The notes beneath the pieces are model-generated. The model had not been told where the DNA came from. It did no database searches and saw only the letters and a program-made list of their open reading frames with translations. This document shows positions 9,561 to 18,295 of a stretch of DNA of 64,000 bases, piece by piece. Location: contig NZ_LSSW01000022.1 of the NCBI RefSeq assembly GCF_001567565.1, forward strand, positions 186,001 through 250,000. Direction: 5' to 3'. Made by a program: the position numbers and the translations under genes. The number at the start of each line of letters is the position of its first letter. Position 1 is the stretch's first letter. This DNA comes from Ectopseudomonas composti. Its GTDB lineage: Bacteria > Pseudomonadota > Gammaproteobacteria > Pseudomonadales > Pseudomonadaceae.

Positions 9561-9597
9561 TGCCGTTTTTGCTGATGTTCGCTGCGAGGTCTAGAGC

Positions 9598-11277
9598 ATG
9601 GTAAGTGGAGCCACATCCCTGAATCTGGTGCGCGATGAGCTGTTCGTCACGATGGAGGAGGCCGAGCAGAGCCTCGAGCAGTTCATCGCTGAGCGGCACA
9701 ACGGCAGCCTGCTGCAGCAGGCTGTGGAAAGCCTGCACCAGGTGCGTGGCACGCTCAATCTGATCGAGCTGGCTGGCGCTGAATTACTGGCTCAGGAAGT
9801 GCTCGACCAGGCGACAGACATTCCCGCTGGCGCCGGTGAGGAGCGCGACGTGCAACTGGCGGCGCTCAGCAATGCCCTGCACGTGTTGCGCCGCTATCTG
9901 GAAAACGTCGACGCCCACCGCCAGGAGATGCCCGAGCTGTTGCTGCCGGCGATCAACGATCTGCGTCAGGCGGGCGCTCAACAGCCTCTGCCAGAGAGCT
10001 TCTTCTTCAGCGTACGGCTGGATCATGCCCGCCCGCACATTGCCACTCAGCCGCTCGATGGCGCTGCCAAACTGAGCGAAGGCAAGCGCCTGCGCCATAT
10101 GTATCAGGTCGGCTTGCTGGGCTTCATTCGCGAACAGAATCCGCAAGCCAGCCTCAAGTTGATGGTGCGCGCCCTGGCGCGCCTGGACAGTCTGTTCGCC
10201 AATGAGCCGCGCGGCCGCATGTGCTGGATCGGCGCGGCCGCCATCGAAGCGCAGTGCGACGGCCAGTTGCTGCCACGCAAGTTGCGCAAGCAGCTGTTCT
10301 CGCGGGTGGATCGCGAGCTCAAGGTGATGCTCGCCAATCCCCAGTACGAGGCGCCGCGCAGTCTGCTCAAAGAGCTGCTGTACCTGGTCGCACTGGCCGA
10401 CAGTCAGGGGCCGCTGGCCAGTGCCATGCGTGAGGTATTCGGGCTGACGCCGCTGCCGTTCACCGACCATATGCTGGAAGAGGAATACCAGCGCCTGGCC
10501 GGGCCGGGCAAGGCGGTGATGCGTTCGCTGTCTACGGCGATTCGCGAAGAGCTCGCCAGCGTCAAGGACATGCTCGACCTGCTCGAGCGTGGCACCTTGC
10601 AGGACGAAACCCTGGGCACTCTGCATGCTCTGTTGGGCAAGTTGGCCAAGACCCTCGGCATGGTCGGTCTGAACTCTGCCGGCAACTCGCTCAGCGCGCA
10701 GTTGCCGCTGGTCGCGTCCTGGCGCGAAGACACGCCGCCGCAGCCGGAACAATTGCACAAGCTGGCCGATGCCGTGCTGTACGTCGAAGGCATGGTGGCG
10801 AGCCTGGAGCGCGGTGAAGGGCGCGATACTCGGCCGGCTGTGGTCGAGCCGGGCAATGAAGCCGATTCGTTCGCCGGCCATCAACTCAACGAAGCGCGCA
10901 TCGTCGTGGTTGATGAAGCACAAGCGGGGCTGGCTTTGGCCAAGCGCGCTATCACCGCTTATCTGGAGTCGGGTGGCGACAAGATGCACCTGTCCAACGT
11001 GCCGTTCAGCCTGCAGGCCGTGCGTGGCGGTCTCTGGTTTCTCGAGCAGCGCCGCGCCGCGATGCTGGTCGGAGCCTGCGCTGATTACATCCAGACGCGC
11101 ATGCTCGAGGCCGGGCAGATGCCGTCGGAGCAGATGCTGGAAACCCTGGCCGACGCCCTCAGCAGCCTCGAGTACTACCTGGAGGCCGGCGCGGTGATGC
11201 GTCCGGAGACGCGTCCCAGCGTGCTCGACCTGGCCGAAGAGAGCGTCAAGGCGCTGGGCATGCCGGTGGCAGCCTGA
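9598..11277 (+). CDS. fimL: FimL, type IV pilus and virulence regulatory protein
   Basis: A 559-residue cytoplasmic protein similar to the N-terminal part of the chemotaxis kinase ChpA. In P. aeruginosa FimL promotes CyaB adenylate cyclase activity, cAMP/Vfr signalling and twitching, and localises to the pole. An Hpt-like helical segment contains His47 in [14 protein letters not shown] second Hpt-like region lies near residues 320-370 ([19 protein letters not shown]). No kinase or receiver domain is present, so it is not a truncated ChpA. Its stop overlaps the nudC start by one base (TGATG), implying co-translation. Confidence 0.92.
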   Translation: MVSGATSLNLVRDELFVTMEEAEQSLEQFIAERHNGSLLQQAVESLHQVRGTLNLIELAGAELLAQEVLDQATDIPAGAGEERDVQLAALSNALHVLRRYLENVDAHRQEMPELLLPAINDLRQAGAQQPLPESFFFSVRLDHARPHIATQPLDGAAKLSEGKRLRHMYQVGLLGFIREQNPQASLKLMVRALARLDSLFANEPRGRMCWIGAAAIEAQCDGQLLPRKLRKQLFSRVDRELKVMLANPQYEAPRSLLKELLYLVALADSQGPLASAMREVFGLTPLPFTDHMLEEEYQRLAGPGKAVMRSLSTAIREELASVKDMLDLLERGTLQDETLGTLHALLGKLAKTLGMVGLNSAGNSLSAQLPLVASWREDTPPQPEQLHKLADAVLYVEGMVASLERGEGRDTRPAVVEPGNEADSFAGHQLNEARIVVVDEAQAGLALAKRAITAYLESGGDKMHLSNVPFSLQAVRGGLWFLEQRRAAMLVGACADYIQTRMLEAGQMPSEQMLETLADALSSLEYYLEAGAVMRPETRPSVLDLAEESVKALGMPVAA

Positions 11278-12101
11278 TGAGCTGGCGCCACGCTTTCCTC
11301 GATCCTGCCCAGTCAGGTGGCTGGGCGCTGCTTTACAGCAAGCAGCATTTTCTCGCCGACAGTAACGGCGTGCTGTTCCCGCGTGACTGGATCAAGCGCC
11401 AAGATCTGCCGATCATCGGCGAGCAGGGTATCGGTCACTTCGGTGATGACGCCGTCTACCTGCTGCAGGTCAGGCCCGACGCTGCGCTGGAAGGCTGCAC
11501 CTGGCAAAGCCTGCGCCAGTTCATGCTGCAGGGCGAGGTGGAAACCTTTCGCATGCTGGCCTACGCGGCGCAGATAGGCACCTGGCATGCCGAGCATCGT
11601 TTCTGTGGCAGCTGCGGTGCGCCGACCCGCCAGCTTCCCGGCGAGCGCGCGATGCGCTGCGACGGCTGCGAGTCGCAGCACTACCCACGTATTTCGCCGA
11701 GCATGATCGTGCTGGTCACGCGCGGCGACGAGATCCTCCTGGCGCGCTCGCCGCGTTTCGTCACCGGGGTCTACAGCACCCTGGCCGGCTTCGTCGAACC
11801 GGGCGAGTCGGTCGAGCATTGCGTGGCGCGCGAGGTGCACGAGGAGGTTGGCCTGCAGGTCAAGAACCTGCAGTACATCGGCAGTCAGGGTTGGCCGTTT
11901 CCGCATTCGCTGATGCTGGGCTTTCATGCCGAATATGCAGGTGGCGAAATCGTCATGCAGGAAGACGAAATCGAGGACGCGGGCTGGTTCCGGGTCGATG
12001 AGCTACCGCCGCTGCCGGCATCGCGCTCCATCGCCCGCCATCTGATCGACCTCTACGTTGCGCAGCGCCTCGGTCTGCCCGAGCCGACGTTGCCGGCCTA
12101 G
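11277..12101 (+). CDS. nudC: NAD(+) diphosphatase / RNA deNADding Nudix enzyme
   Basis: A 274-residue Nudix hydrolase that cleaves NADH to NMNH and AMP and, in E. coli, removes NAD caps from RNA. A zinc ribbon (Cys110-x2-Cys113 in FCGSCG and a second CDGC) precedes the Nudix box at about residues 171-193 (GFVEPGES, then REVHEEVGL). The downstream [14 protein letters not shown] is the NudC-specific SQPWPFPxS motif with Gly in place of Pro. Length is slightly above E. coli NudC. It overlaps the end of fimL by one base. Confidence 0.95.
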   Translation: MSWRHAFLDPAQSGGWALLYSKQHFLADSNGVLFPRDWIKRQDLPIIGEQGIGHFGDDAVYLLQVRPDAALEGCTWQSLRQFMLQGEVETFRMLAYAAQIGTWHAEHRFCGSCGAPTRQLPGERAMRCDGCESQHYPRISPSMIVLVTRGDEILLARSPRFVTGVYSTLAGFVEPGESVEHCVAREVHEEVGLQVKNLQYIGSQGWPFPHSLMLGFHAEYAGGEIVMQEDEIEDAGWFRVDELPPLPASRSIARHLIDLYVAQRLGLPEPTLPA

Positions 12102-12109
12102 AGCTGTTT

Positions 12110-12172
12110 ATGTAGGCGCGGCTTCAGCCGCGAACCTCGTCGACCATTTCGCGGCTGAAGCCGCTCCTGCAG
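12110..12172 (+). repeat. REP-like inverted pair between convergent nudC and the TauE/SafE gene
   Basis: GTAGGCGCGGCTTCAGCCGC and GCGGCTGAAGCCGCTCCTGC form two facing palindromic units typical of Pseudomonas repetitive extragenic palindromes. They fill the gap between two convergent genes and could act as a bidirectional terminator or 3'-end stabiliser. Confidence 0.75.
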
Positions 12173-12193
12173 AATCCTGAACGGCTCGCCGGA

Positions 12194-12973
12194 TCAGCCA
12201 AACCAGTGCTGCCAGACCAGGCGCGCAGTCAGCACCAGCACCACCGTGATGAATACCGGGCGGATGAATTTCGAGCCGCCCTTGATCGCCGTGCGGGCGC
12301 CGAGAAAGGCGCCGACCATCAGCGCTGCACCCATGCTCAGACCGAGTACCCAGGCCACCTGACCGAAGGCGATGAACACCACCAGGGCAGCCGCATTGCT
12401 GATGAAATTCATGGTGCGCGCCACGCCGCTGGCGCGAACCAGGTCGAGCGGGTACATCAGCAGGCTGCTGACCGTCCAGAACGCGCCGGTGCCAGGGCCG
12501 GCGACGCCATCGTAGAGGCCCAGACCCAGGCCTTGCGGCCACTGCCGGCCACGGGCGATCGGCAGGTTGTGTTCGGCCGGCGCCTCTGGCATACGGCCGA
12601 ACAGCAGATACAGGCCGCAGGCGAAGACGATTATCGGCAGCATCTGATTGAGCCAGGCCGCTGGCATCCAGTGGGCGATGACTGCGCCCAGCAGGGCGCC
12701 GATCAGCGTAGCCAGTAGCGCATTGCGCCACTGCTTGGGATCGAAGAGTTTGCGCCGGTAGAAGGTCAGGGCAGCAGTACCTGAGCCGAAGGTGGCGCAC
12801 AGCTTGTTGGTGCCCAGGACCAGATGCGGTGGCAGCCCCGCCGTGAGCAGGGCGGGAATGGTCAGCAGGCCGCCACCGCCGGCGATGGCATCGATGAAGC
12901 CGGCGATGAAGGCGACCAGGGCGAGAATGGCTAATGTGCTGGGGTCGATGGCGAGCTCGAGAGCGAAAGGCAT
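12194..12973 (-). CDS. TauE/SafE family sulfite-exporter-like permease
   Basis: A 259-residue integral membrane protein with about eight hydrophobic helices. The family hallmark is the N-terminal GFIDAIAGGGGLLTIPALL and its mirrored second-half repeat (LGLGLYDGVAGPGTGAFW). Members move sulfite, organosulfonates or similar anions; the substrate here is unknown. The reading frame is open further upstream to 13189, but that stretch is arginine-rich and unlike the family, so ATG 12973 (MPFALELAIDPS) is chosen. It diverges from the small membrane protein gene at 13077. Confidence 0.9.
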   Translation of the reverse strand: MPFALELAIDPSTLAILALVAFIAGFIDAIAGGGGLLTIPALLTAGLPPHLVLGTNKLCATFGSGTAALTFYRRKLFDPKQWRNALLATLIGALLGAVIAHWMPAAWLNQMLPIIVFACGLYLLFGRMPEAPAEHNLPIARGRQWPQGLGLGLYDGVAGPGTGAFWTVSSLLMYPLDLVRASGVARTMNFISNAAALVVFIAFGQVAWVLGLSMGAALMVGAFLGARTAIKGGSKFIRPVFITVVLVLTARLVWQHWFG

Positions 12974-13076
12974 AGGTAAAGTGTCGACTTGTGGGCGAAT
13001 GCGCAGCGTGGCGGCTGTTCGTCGTGGGGAGAGCTGCGCATAATGCCGGGATTTCGTCAGAGAAGGAACGCAACCG

Positions 13077-13724
13077 ATGCAATACGACGGATTGGCCTGG
13101 GCCGTGGCGCTGCTGGCCGTATTGGCGCTGCTGGTGGCATTGCGCATTTTGCTCAATACGGGCTGGTTCCTGGGCTGGTTGCGCGGCACCTGTGGTCTGG
13201 CATTTCTTGCCCTGGCCGGGCTGGTGGGGCTGGTGGCTTATGACTTGTACACCTACGAGCCGCTGCAGCCGGGCAAGCCATTGGTGACACTCAGCTTCAA
13301 GGCCGATGGCCCGCAGCGTTATCAGGTCACGCTGCTCGAAAAGGGGCGTGAGCGCACGGTCACGTTGGAAGGTGACATGTGGCAGCTCGATGGTCGCCTG
13401 ATTCGCTGGAAAGGTCTGGCCGATCTGATCGGTCTGGAGCCGGGTTACCGTCTGGAGCGTCTGTCGGGGCGTTTCCTGGCCATCGAGCAGCAGGCGCTGG
13501 CACAGCATGGCCGCGTGCAACTGGCCGAAAGTCCTTACGGCGTGGACCTGTGGCGCTGGCTGCGACTGAGTCAGCGTGATTTGCTGCTGTTCGACCCGCA
13601 GGCGCTGCGCGTCACCTACCTGCCGATTGCCGCCGATGCGGTCTACAGCGTCAGCCTGACGCCGACCGGTTTGCTGGCCGAGCCGATGAATCCCGCCGCC
13701 GAAGCTGCGCTGAAGGATTGGTAG
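13077..13724 (+). CDS. Conserved membrane-anchored hypothetical protein
   Basis: A 215-residue protein with two N-terminal transmembrane helices (about residues 5-28 and 38-58) and a soluble part of about 150 residues, most likely periplasmic. The soluble part contains PYGVDLWRWL and ends in an aspartate/alanine-rich tail. Pseudomonad homologues are often labelled cation/multidrug efflux pump, which the two-helix topology does not support. I cannot name a function. The start has GAGAAGGAACG upstream. Confidence 0.75.
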   Translation: MQYDGLAWAVALLAVLALLVALRILLNTGWFLGWLRGTCGLAFLALAGLVGLVAYDLYTYEPLQPGKPLVTLSFKADGPQRYQVTLLEKGRERTVTLEGDMWQLDGRLIRWKGLADLIGLEPGYRLERLSGRFLAIEQQALAQHGRVQLAESPYGVDLWRWLRLSQRDLLLFDPQALRVTYLPIAADAVYSVSLTPTGLLAEPMNPAAEAALKDW

Positions 13725-13738
13725 CGGCCATCTGATGA

Positions 13739-13818
13739 CCCTCTCTCACTTGTGGGAGAGGGTAGTGGGCGTTTTGTGCCCTTGAGGTTGGCTGCGCCGT
13801 ACGACCCGCCCTACAAAT
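13739..13818 (+). repeat. Intergenic palindrome and repeat-like sequence
   Basis: CCCTCTC / GAGAGGG flanking TCACTTGTGG forms a 7-bp stem (13739-13762). It is followed by GGCTGCGCCGTACGACCCGC, a type of sequence common between Pseudomonas genes. No coding signal is present. Confidence 0.4.
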
Positions 13819-13846
13819 AAAAAAGGCACCTGCAAGGTGCCTTTGT
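13819..13846 (-). terminator. Bidirectional intrinsic terminator between convergent genes
   Basis: AAAAAAGGCACC, loop TGCAA, GGTGCCTTT. The stem has an A-run on one side and a T-run on the other. It serves the 215-residue membrane protein on the plus strand and the SDR gene on the minus strand. Confidence 0.8.
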
Positions 13847-13864
13847 CGTTCAGGGCATCCGGCT

Positions 13865-14632
13865 TCAGGAGAGGAAGCCGCCGTCCACGTTCAGCGCCAC
13901 ACCAGTGGTGTAGCTGGAGGCGTCGCTGGCCAGGTACAGCACGGCACCGGCCATCTCGCTCGGATCGGCCACGCGCTTGAGCGGGATGCGCTGCAGGGCG
14001 TGCTTGAGGATGGCGTCGTTCTTGGTCAGCGCCGAGGCGAACTTGGTGTCGGTCAGGCCCGGCAGCAGCGCGTTGCAGCGGATGCCGAACTGCGCGCACT
14101 CCTTGGCGAAGACCTTGGTCATGCTGATCACCGCGGCCTTGGTCACCGAATAGATGCCCTGGAATTCGCCCGGGGAGACGCCATTGATCGAGGCGACATT
14201 GATGATCGAGCCGCCGCCGTTTTCCTTCATCAGCTTGCCGCCTTCGATGGACATGAAGTAGTAGCCGCGAATGTTCACGTCCACGGTTTTCTGGAAGGCG
14301 GAGAGGTCGGTATCTAGCACGTTGCAGAACTGCGGGTTGGTGGCGGCGTTGTTGACCAGGATGTCGAGGCGACCGAACTGCTCGCGGATTTGCGCGAAGA
14401 CGCTCTGGATCTGCTCCATCTCGCCGATGTGGCAGGCGATGGCGGTGGCCTTACCGCCCTCGGCGGTGATGGCGTCGGCCACGGCCTGGCAGCCGTCGAT
14501 CTTGCGGCTGGACACGATCACGTGAGCACCTTGCTGGGCCAGCAGCTTGGCGATGGCCTCGCCGATGCCGCGGCTGGCGCCGGAAACGAAGGCGATCTTG
14601 CCGTCGAGGTCGAACAGTTGGGTCTTGGACAT
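13865..14632 (-). CDS. SDR family NAD(P)-dependent oxidoreductase
   Basis: A 255-residue classical short-chain dehydrogenase. The nucleotide motif is VSGASRGIGEA (residues 16-26), NNAA is at 94-97, and the catalytic Ser148, Tyr161 and Lys165 are in YSVTKAA. Size and motifs fit 3-oxoacyl/3-hydroxyacyl reductases. It follows the phosphotransferase gene on the same strand after 16 bases, so the two are probably one operon. With the SCP2 protein upstream, this points to fatty-acyl or hydroxyacyl-CoA metabolism. The substrate is inferred from context only. Confidence 0.9.
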   Translation of the reverse strand: MSKTQLFDLDGKIAFVSGASRGIGEAIAKLLAQQGAHVIVSSRKIDGCQAVADAITAEGGKATAIACHIGEMEQIQSVFAQIREQFGRLDILVNNAATNPQFCNVLDTDLSAFQKTVDVNIRGYYFMSIEGGKLMKENGGGSIINVASINGVSPGEFQGIYSVTKAAVISMTKVFAKECAQFGIRCNALLPGLTDTKFASALTKNDAILKHALQRIPLKRVADPSEMAGAVLYLASDASSYTTGVALNVDGGFLS

Positions 14633-14648
14633 TGTGATTACCCCGGGG

Positions 14649-15716
14649 TTAGAGAGTGGATTTGCCGATGACCTGCAGGCACATCTGCTCCAGCAGCTTG
14701 TTCATCTGAATGAACTGGGCGAAGCGCTTGTCCTGAGTCTGGCCGTGGTAGAAGCGGTAGTAGATCTGCTGCACGATGCCGGCCAGGCGGAACAGGCCGT
14801 AGGTGTAGTAGAAGTCGAAACTGTTGATCTCGATGCCGGCTTTCTCGGCGTAGTAGTCGACGAACTGCTGACGGGTGAGCATGCCCGGCGCGTTGCTTGG
14901 CTGGCGGCGCATCAGTTGCACCGGCGCCGGATCGCTGGCTTCGATCCAGTAGGCCAGGGTGTTGCCCAAATCCATCAGCGGATCGCCGATGGTGGTCATC
15001 TCCCAGTCGAGTATGCCGATGATCTGCATCGGGTTGTTCGGGTCGAGGATCACGTTGTCGAAACGGTAGTCGTTGTGCACGATGCCGGGCTTGTGGTGAT
15101 CGGCGGGCATCTTGTCATTGAGCCAGGCCTTGATCGGCTCCCAGGTTGGCGCATCCGGGGTCAGGGCTTTCTCGTAGCGGTCGCTCCAGCCCTTGACCTG
15201 ACGCTCGACATAGCCCTCAGGCTTGCCCAGATCGCCCAGACCGCAAGCGCTGTAGTCGACGTTGTGCAGCTCCACCAGCTTGTCGATGAAGCTCTTGCAC
15301 AGGGCGCTGGTCTGCTCGGCGCTGAAGTTCAGCTCAGCGGGCATCTCCGAACGCAGGATGATGCCCTTGACCCGCTCCATGACGTAGAACTCGGCGCCGA
15401 TCACCGACTCGTCGGTGCAGTGCACGTAAGCTTTTGGGCAGTAGGGGAAGCCGGCGTTGAGCTGGTTGAGGATGCGGTACTCGCGGCCCATGTCGTGCGC
15501 CGACTTGGCCTTGTGGCCGAATGGCGGGCGGCGCAGGACGAACTCCTGCTGCGGGTATTCGATCAGGTAAGTCAGATTCGACGCGCCGCCGGGAAACTGG
15601 CTGATCCTGGCTTCGCCGCTCAAGCCCGGAATATTGGCTTTGAGGTAGGCGTCGATGACGGCGGTATCGAGCTCTTCGCCGGTGCGGATGCGGGTGGATT
15701 GGTCAGTGAGCGCCAT
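14649..15716 (-). CDS. APH-family phosphotransferase, ACAD10/11- or LvaA-like
   Basis: A 355-residue protein-kinase-like-fold phosphotransferase. It has the Brenner motif HNDYRFDN (catalytic Asp216, Asn221) and the metal motif ILDWEMTTIGDP (Asp237). It is not a typical aminoglycoside kinase. The family includes the kinase domain of vertebrate ACAD10/11 and P. putida LvaA, which phosphorylates 4-hydroxyacyl-CoA before dehydration. A similar role is my inference. No acyl-CoA dehydrogenase partner is adjacent, but an SDR gene lies immediately downstream. Confidence 0.88.
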   Translation of the reverse strand: MALTDQSTRIRTGEELDTAVIDAYLKANIPGLSGEARISQFPGGASNLTYLIEYPQQEFVLRRPPFGHKAKSAHDMGREYRILNQLNAGFPYCPKAYVHCTDESVIGAEFYVMERVKGIILRSEMPAELNFSAEQTSALCKSFIDKLVELHNVDYSACGLGDLGKPEGYVERQVKGWSDRYEKALTPDAPTWEPIKAWLNDKMPADHHKPGIVHNDYRFDNVILDPNNPMQIIGILDWEMTTIGDPLMDLGNTLAYWIEASDPAPVQLMRRQPSNAPGMLTRQQFVDYYAEKAGIEINSFDFYYTYGLFRLAGIVQQIYYRFYHGQTQDKRFAQFIQMNKLLEQMCLQVIGKSTL

Positions 15717-15885
15717 GCTTATCCCTTTTACTTATGATGGGTGCCCCAGATAATTGGTTAATCTAATGCTGCACCCAGGCTGTCACAAGCAATACGCGCC
15801 GTTATAGGCGGGCGTGTTGCACCTCGATCAAACTGCCTGATCAGTCATCTTCGACCTGCGCCGTTCACCTGTGCGCGGGCAATAA

Positions 15886-15913
15886 AAAACCGGAGTGCCA
15901 GGACTCCGGTTTT
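15886..15913 (-). terminator. Intrinsic terminator after the SCP2 gene
   Basis: AAAACCGGAGT, loop GCCAGG, ACTCCGGTTTT: an 11-bp stem. On the minus strand it is followed by more T residues, so it ends the phosphatase/SCP2 transcript at 15938. This makes the phosphotransferase-SDR pair a separate unit with its own promoter in 15717-15885. Confidence 0.8.
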
Positions 15914-15937
15914 CGTGTTTTGCGCTCAGCTCGCCGA

Positions 15938-16249
15938 TCAGACCGGGAACAGTTCGCCCAGCTTCATCGCCAGCATCATGTCGCCTTCGGCGCGCAGCTT
16001 GCCGGCCATGAACGCCTGCATGCCGTCGGTTTCGCCGCTGACGATGCCCTTGAGGGTTTCGCTGTCCATGATCAGGGTCACGTTGGCGTCCGGGTTGTCG
16101 CCTTGCTCGAGGGCGCAGGTGCCGTCTTTGACGATCAGCGCGTAGTTCTCGCCATCTTCGATGTTGAATTGGAATACCAGATCCAGGCCTGCAGCGGCGC
16201 TGGCGTTGAACTTGGACTGCATGGTTTGGGCGATGTCAGCAACACTCAT
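15938..16249 (-). CDS. SCP2 sterol-binding (sterol carrier) domain protein
   Basis: A 103-residue single-domain SCP2-fold protein that binds lipids or acyl-CoA in a hydrophobic tunnel. Landmarks are the N-terminal VADIAQTMQSKF, the strand GENYALIVKDGTCAL, the ANVTLIMDSETLKGIVSG segment and the C-terminal helix GDMMLAMKLGELFPV. ATG 16249 is used because AAGGATAAGACC precedes it; the longer frame to 16309 is lysine- and proline-rich and unlike the family. It follows the histidine phosphatase after 56 bases on the same strand. Confidence 0.92.
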   Translation of the reverse strand: MSVADIAQTMQSKFNASAAAGLDLVFQFNIEDGENYALIVKDGTCALEQGDNPDANVTLIMDSETLKGIVSGETDGMQAFMAGKLRAEGDMMLAMKLGELFPV

Positions 16250-16305
16250 GGTCTTATCCTTTTTCGGTTTTTTCGCGCAGCCTTGCGGCCGCAGTGGGCT
16301 GGAGC

Positions 16306-17004
16306 TCATCGATAGGTGATGAGCTCCGGCGCCTTCAGCAGCTGTAAATGCACATGGCTGTTGAAGGAAGCCAGACTCACCTCGTTGCCACGGAATTTCA
16401 GTTGGCTGAGCGAGGTATTGACGATTTGCCAGTTCAGTTCGAAGGCCTTTGCAGGCGCTACGCCGGTGATCAGGTGAAGCAGGGCAGTGATGGTGCCGCC
16501 GGAGGTGAACACGGCGATGTTCTGCTTGCTGTGGGCCTGTTCGAGGAGGCGCCGCAGACCGCCTGCGACCTGTTCGACATAGGCCTGCCAGCTTTGCAGG
16601 CCGGGCTTGTCGTGCTCGCCGGAAATCCAGCGCTGGATCAGGTTGGCGAACAGGCGCTGAAACTCGGCGCGGTTCTGCGCGCCGTTGCGCAGGATGTGCA
16701 GGGCTTCGGGCTCTTGCGGCAGCAGATCTGGCAGCAGCGTACGAATCACCGCATCGGCATCGAATTCGTTGAAGGCTTCATCGATATCCAGCGCCGGCGC
16801 ATGGCTCATGCGCTCCAGGGCGGTGTTGGCAGTGTGTTGCTGGCGGCGCAGGCTGCCACTGACGCAACGGTCGAGGTCGATGCCGAGCTGCTCGAGGTGG
16901 TCACCCAGCACTTCGGCCTGGCGCACGCCGACGGGAGACAGGACATCGTAGTCGTCCGCACCGAATGAAGCCTGGCCATGTCGAATCAGATAGATGCTGC
17001 CCAC
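16306..17004 (-). CDS. Histidine phosphatase superfamily protein
   Basis: A 232-residue phosphoglycerate-mutase-like phosphatase. The catalytic RHG is at residues 8-10 (YLIRHGQASFG) and a second conserved region is VFTSGGTITALLH near residue 165; the second catalytic His of the family is not conserved there in the obvious place. The substrate is unknown. Context (SCP2, phosphotransferase, SDR) suggests a phosphorylated acyl or lipid intermediate, but this is only a possibility. It is divergent from sohB. Confidence 0.88.
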   Translation of the reverse strand: MGSIYLIRHGQASFGADDYDVLSPVGVRQAEVLGDHLEQLGIDLDRCVSGSLRRQQHTANTALERMSHAPALDIDEAFNEFDADAVIRTLLPDLLPQEPEALHILRNGAQNRAEFQRLFANLIQRWISGEHDKPGLQSWQAYVEQVAGGLRRLLEQAHSKQNIAVFTSGGTITALLHLITGVAPAKAFELNWQIVNTSLSQLKFRGNEVSLASFNSHVHLQLLKAPELITYR

Positions 17005-17203
17005 GTCCGTATTGGTCTCGGCACGTTGAATGTTTCGCGAGGGTATGAGGAAGCTCGGGGGCTGTCAACGAAAAAACATACGCTTGTTTGAATTGCTTGT
17101 ATGGCCATTATGCAGCGCTGCCGAGGTTGGCCGGCGGGCCGCCGCGCCGGTATGCTTGGGCCTTTGTGCGCTCAGGCGCAGCCGCAATGTCCGAGGGGGA
17201 TCC

Positions 17204-18223
17204 GTGGAGTTTCTTAGCGAGTACGCCAGCTTTCTGGCGAAGACCCTGACCCTGGTGGTCGCTATCGTCGTGGTGCTGGTGGCGATTGCCGCCACGCGCG
17301 GCAGAGGGCGGCGCGGCAGTGGCCAGTTGCAGGTGCAAAAGCTCAATGATTTCTACAAGGACCTGCGCGAGCGCCTGGAGCAGAGCGTGCTGTCCAAGGA
17401 CCAGCTCAAGGCCACGCGCAAGGCCGAGGCCAAGGCGGCCAAGCAGGACAAGAAGGCACCGGCCAGCAAGCCGCGGGTGTTCGTGCTGGATTTCGATGGC
17501 GATATCAAGGCGTCGGCCACCGACAACCTGCGCCATGAAGTGACGGCGCTGCTGTCCATGGCCAAGGCCGAGGACGAAGTGGTGCTACGCCTGGAAAGCG
17601 GTGGCGGCATGGTCCACAGTTACGGTCTGGCGTCGTCGCAGCTGGTGCGCATTCGCGATGCCGGTATCCCGCTGACCGTGTGTGTCGACAAGGTGGCCGC
17701 CAGCGGCGGTTACATGATGGCCTGCATCGGCCAGAAGATTCTCAGCGCGCCATTCGCCATCCTCGGCTCCATCGGCGTGGTGGCGCAGTTGCCCAACGTG
17801 CATCGCCTGCTGAAGAAGCATGAGATCGACTTCGAAGTGCTGACTGCCGGCGAATACAAGCGCACTCTGACGGTATTTGGCGAAAACACCGACAAGGGCC
17901 GGGAGAAGTTCCAGGAGGACCTGGAAACCACTCACGAACTGTTCAAGGGTTTCGTCGCCCGTTATCGCCCGCAGCTGGACATCGACGCCATCGCCACCGG
18001 CGAAATTTGGCTGGGCATGGCCGCACAAGAGCGTCTGCTGGTCGACGAACTCAAGACCAGCGACCAGTACCTGGCCGAGCGTGCTGCCGAAGCGGAGCTG
18101 TTCCATTTGCATTTCGCTCAGAAGAAGAGCCTGCAGGAGCGCGTTGGACTGGCTGCTAGCATGGCGGCAGATCGCTTCGTCCTGACCTGGCTGAGCCGGC
18201 TCAATCAGCAGCGCTTCTGGTAA
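17204..18223 (+). CDS. sohB: Inner-membrane protease SohB (peptidase family S49)
   Basis: A 339-residue signal-peptide-peptidase-A-like serine protease. One N-terminal transmembrane helix (about residues 12-32) is followed by a basic linker and the S49 domain. Catalytic Ser167 is in DKVAASGGYMMA and Lys219 in AGEYKR, the Ser-Lys dyad of this family. The start is GTG 17204 (GAGGGGGATCC upstream), matching the family N-terminus MEFLSEYASF. The frame is open upstream to 17030, but that stretch does not resemble SohB. E. coli SohB was found as a multicopy suppressor of degP (htrA). Confidence 0.93.
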   Translation: MEFLSEYASFLAKTLTLVVAIVVVLVAIAATRGRGRRGSGQLQVQKLNDFYKDLRERLEQSVLSKDQLKATRKAEAKAAKQDKKAPASKPRVFVLDFDGDIKASATDNLRHEVTALLSMAKAEDEVVLRLESGGGMVHSYGLASSQLVRIRDAGIPLTVCVDKVAASGGYMMACIGQKILSAPFAILGSIGVVAQLPNVHRLLKKHEIDFEVLTAGEYKRTLTVFGENTDKGREKFQEDLETTHELFKGFVARYRPQLDIDAIATGEIWLGMAAQERLLVDELKTSDQYLAERAAEAELFHLHFAQKKSLQERVGLAASMAADRFVLTWLSRLNQQRFW

Positions 18224-18295
18224 CGCTTCGTTCATGATGGGCTGCGCCGGCGACCCGCATTGCGCAGCAGCGAACCACGACAAGAGGAGAGGGTT

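Noticed and set aside
9598..11277. Possibility that fimL is a truncated chpA
   Set aside because: The length of 559 residues, the nudC overlap and the absence of kinase remnants downstream match genuine FimL.
15748..15764. Imperfect palindrome AGAT(9)ATCT upstream of the kinase gene
   Set aside because: Only the outer four bases match well; weak evidence for an operator.
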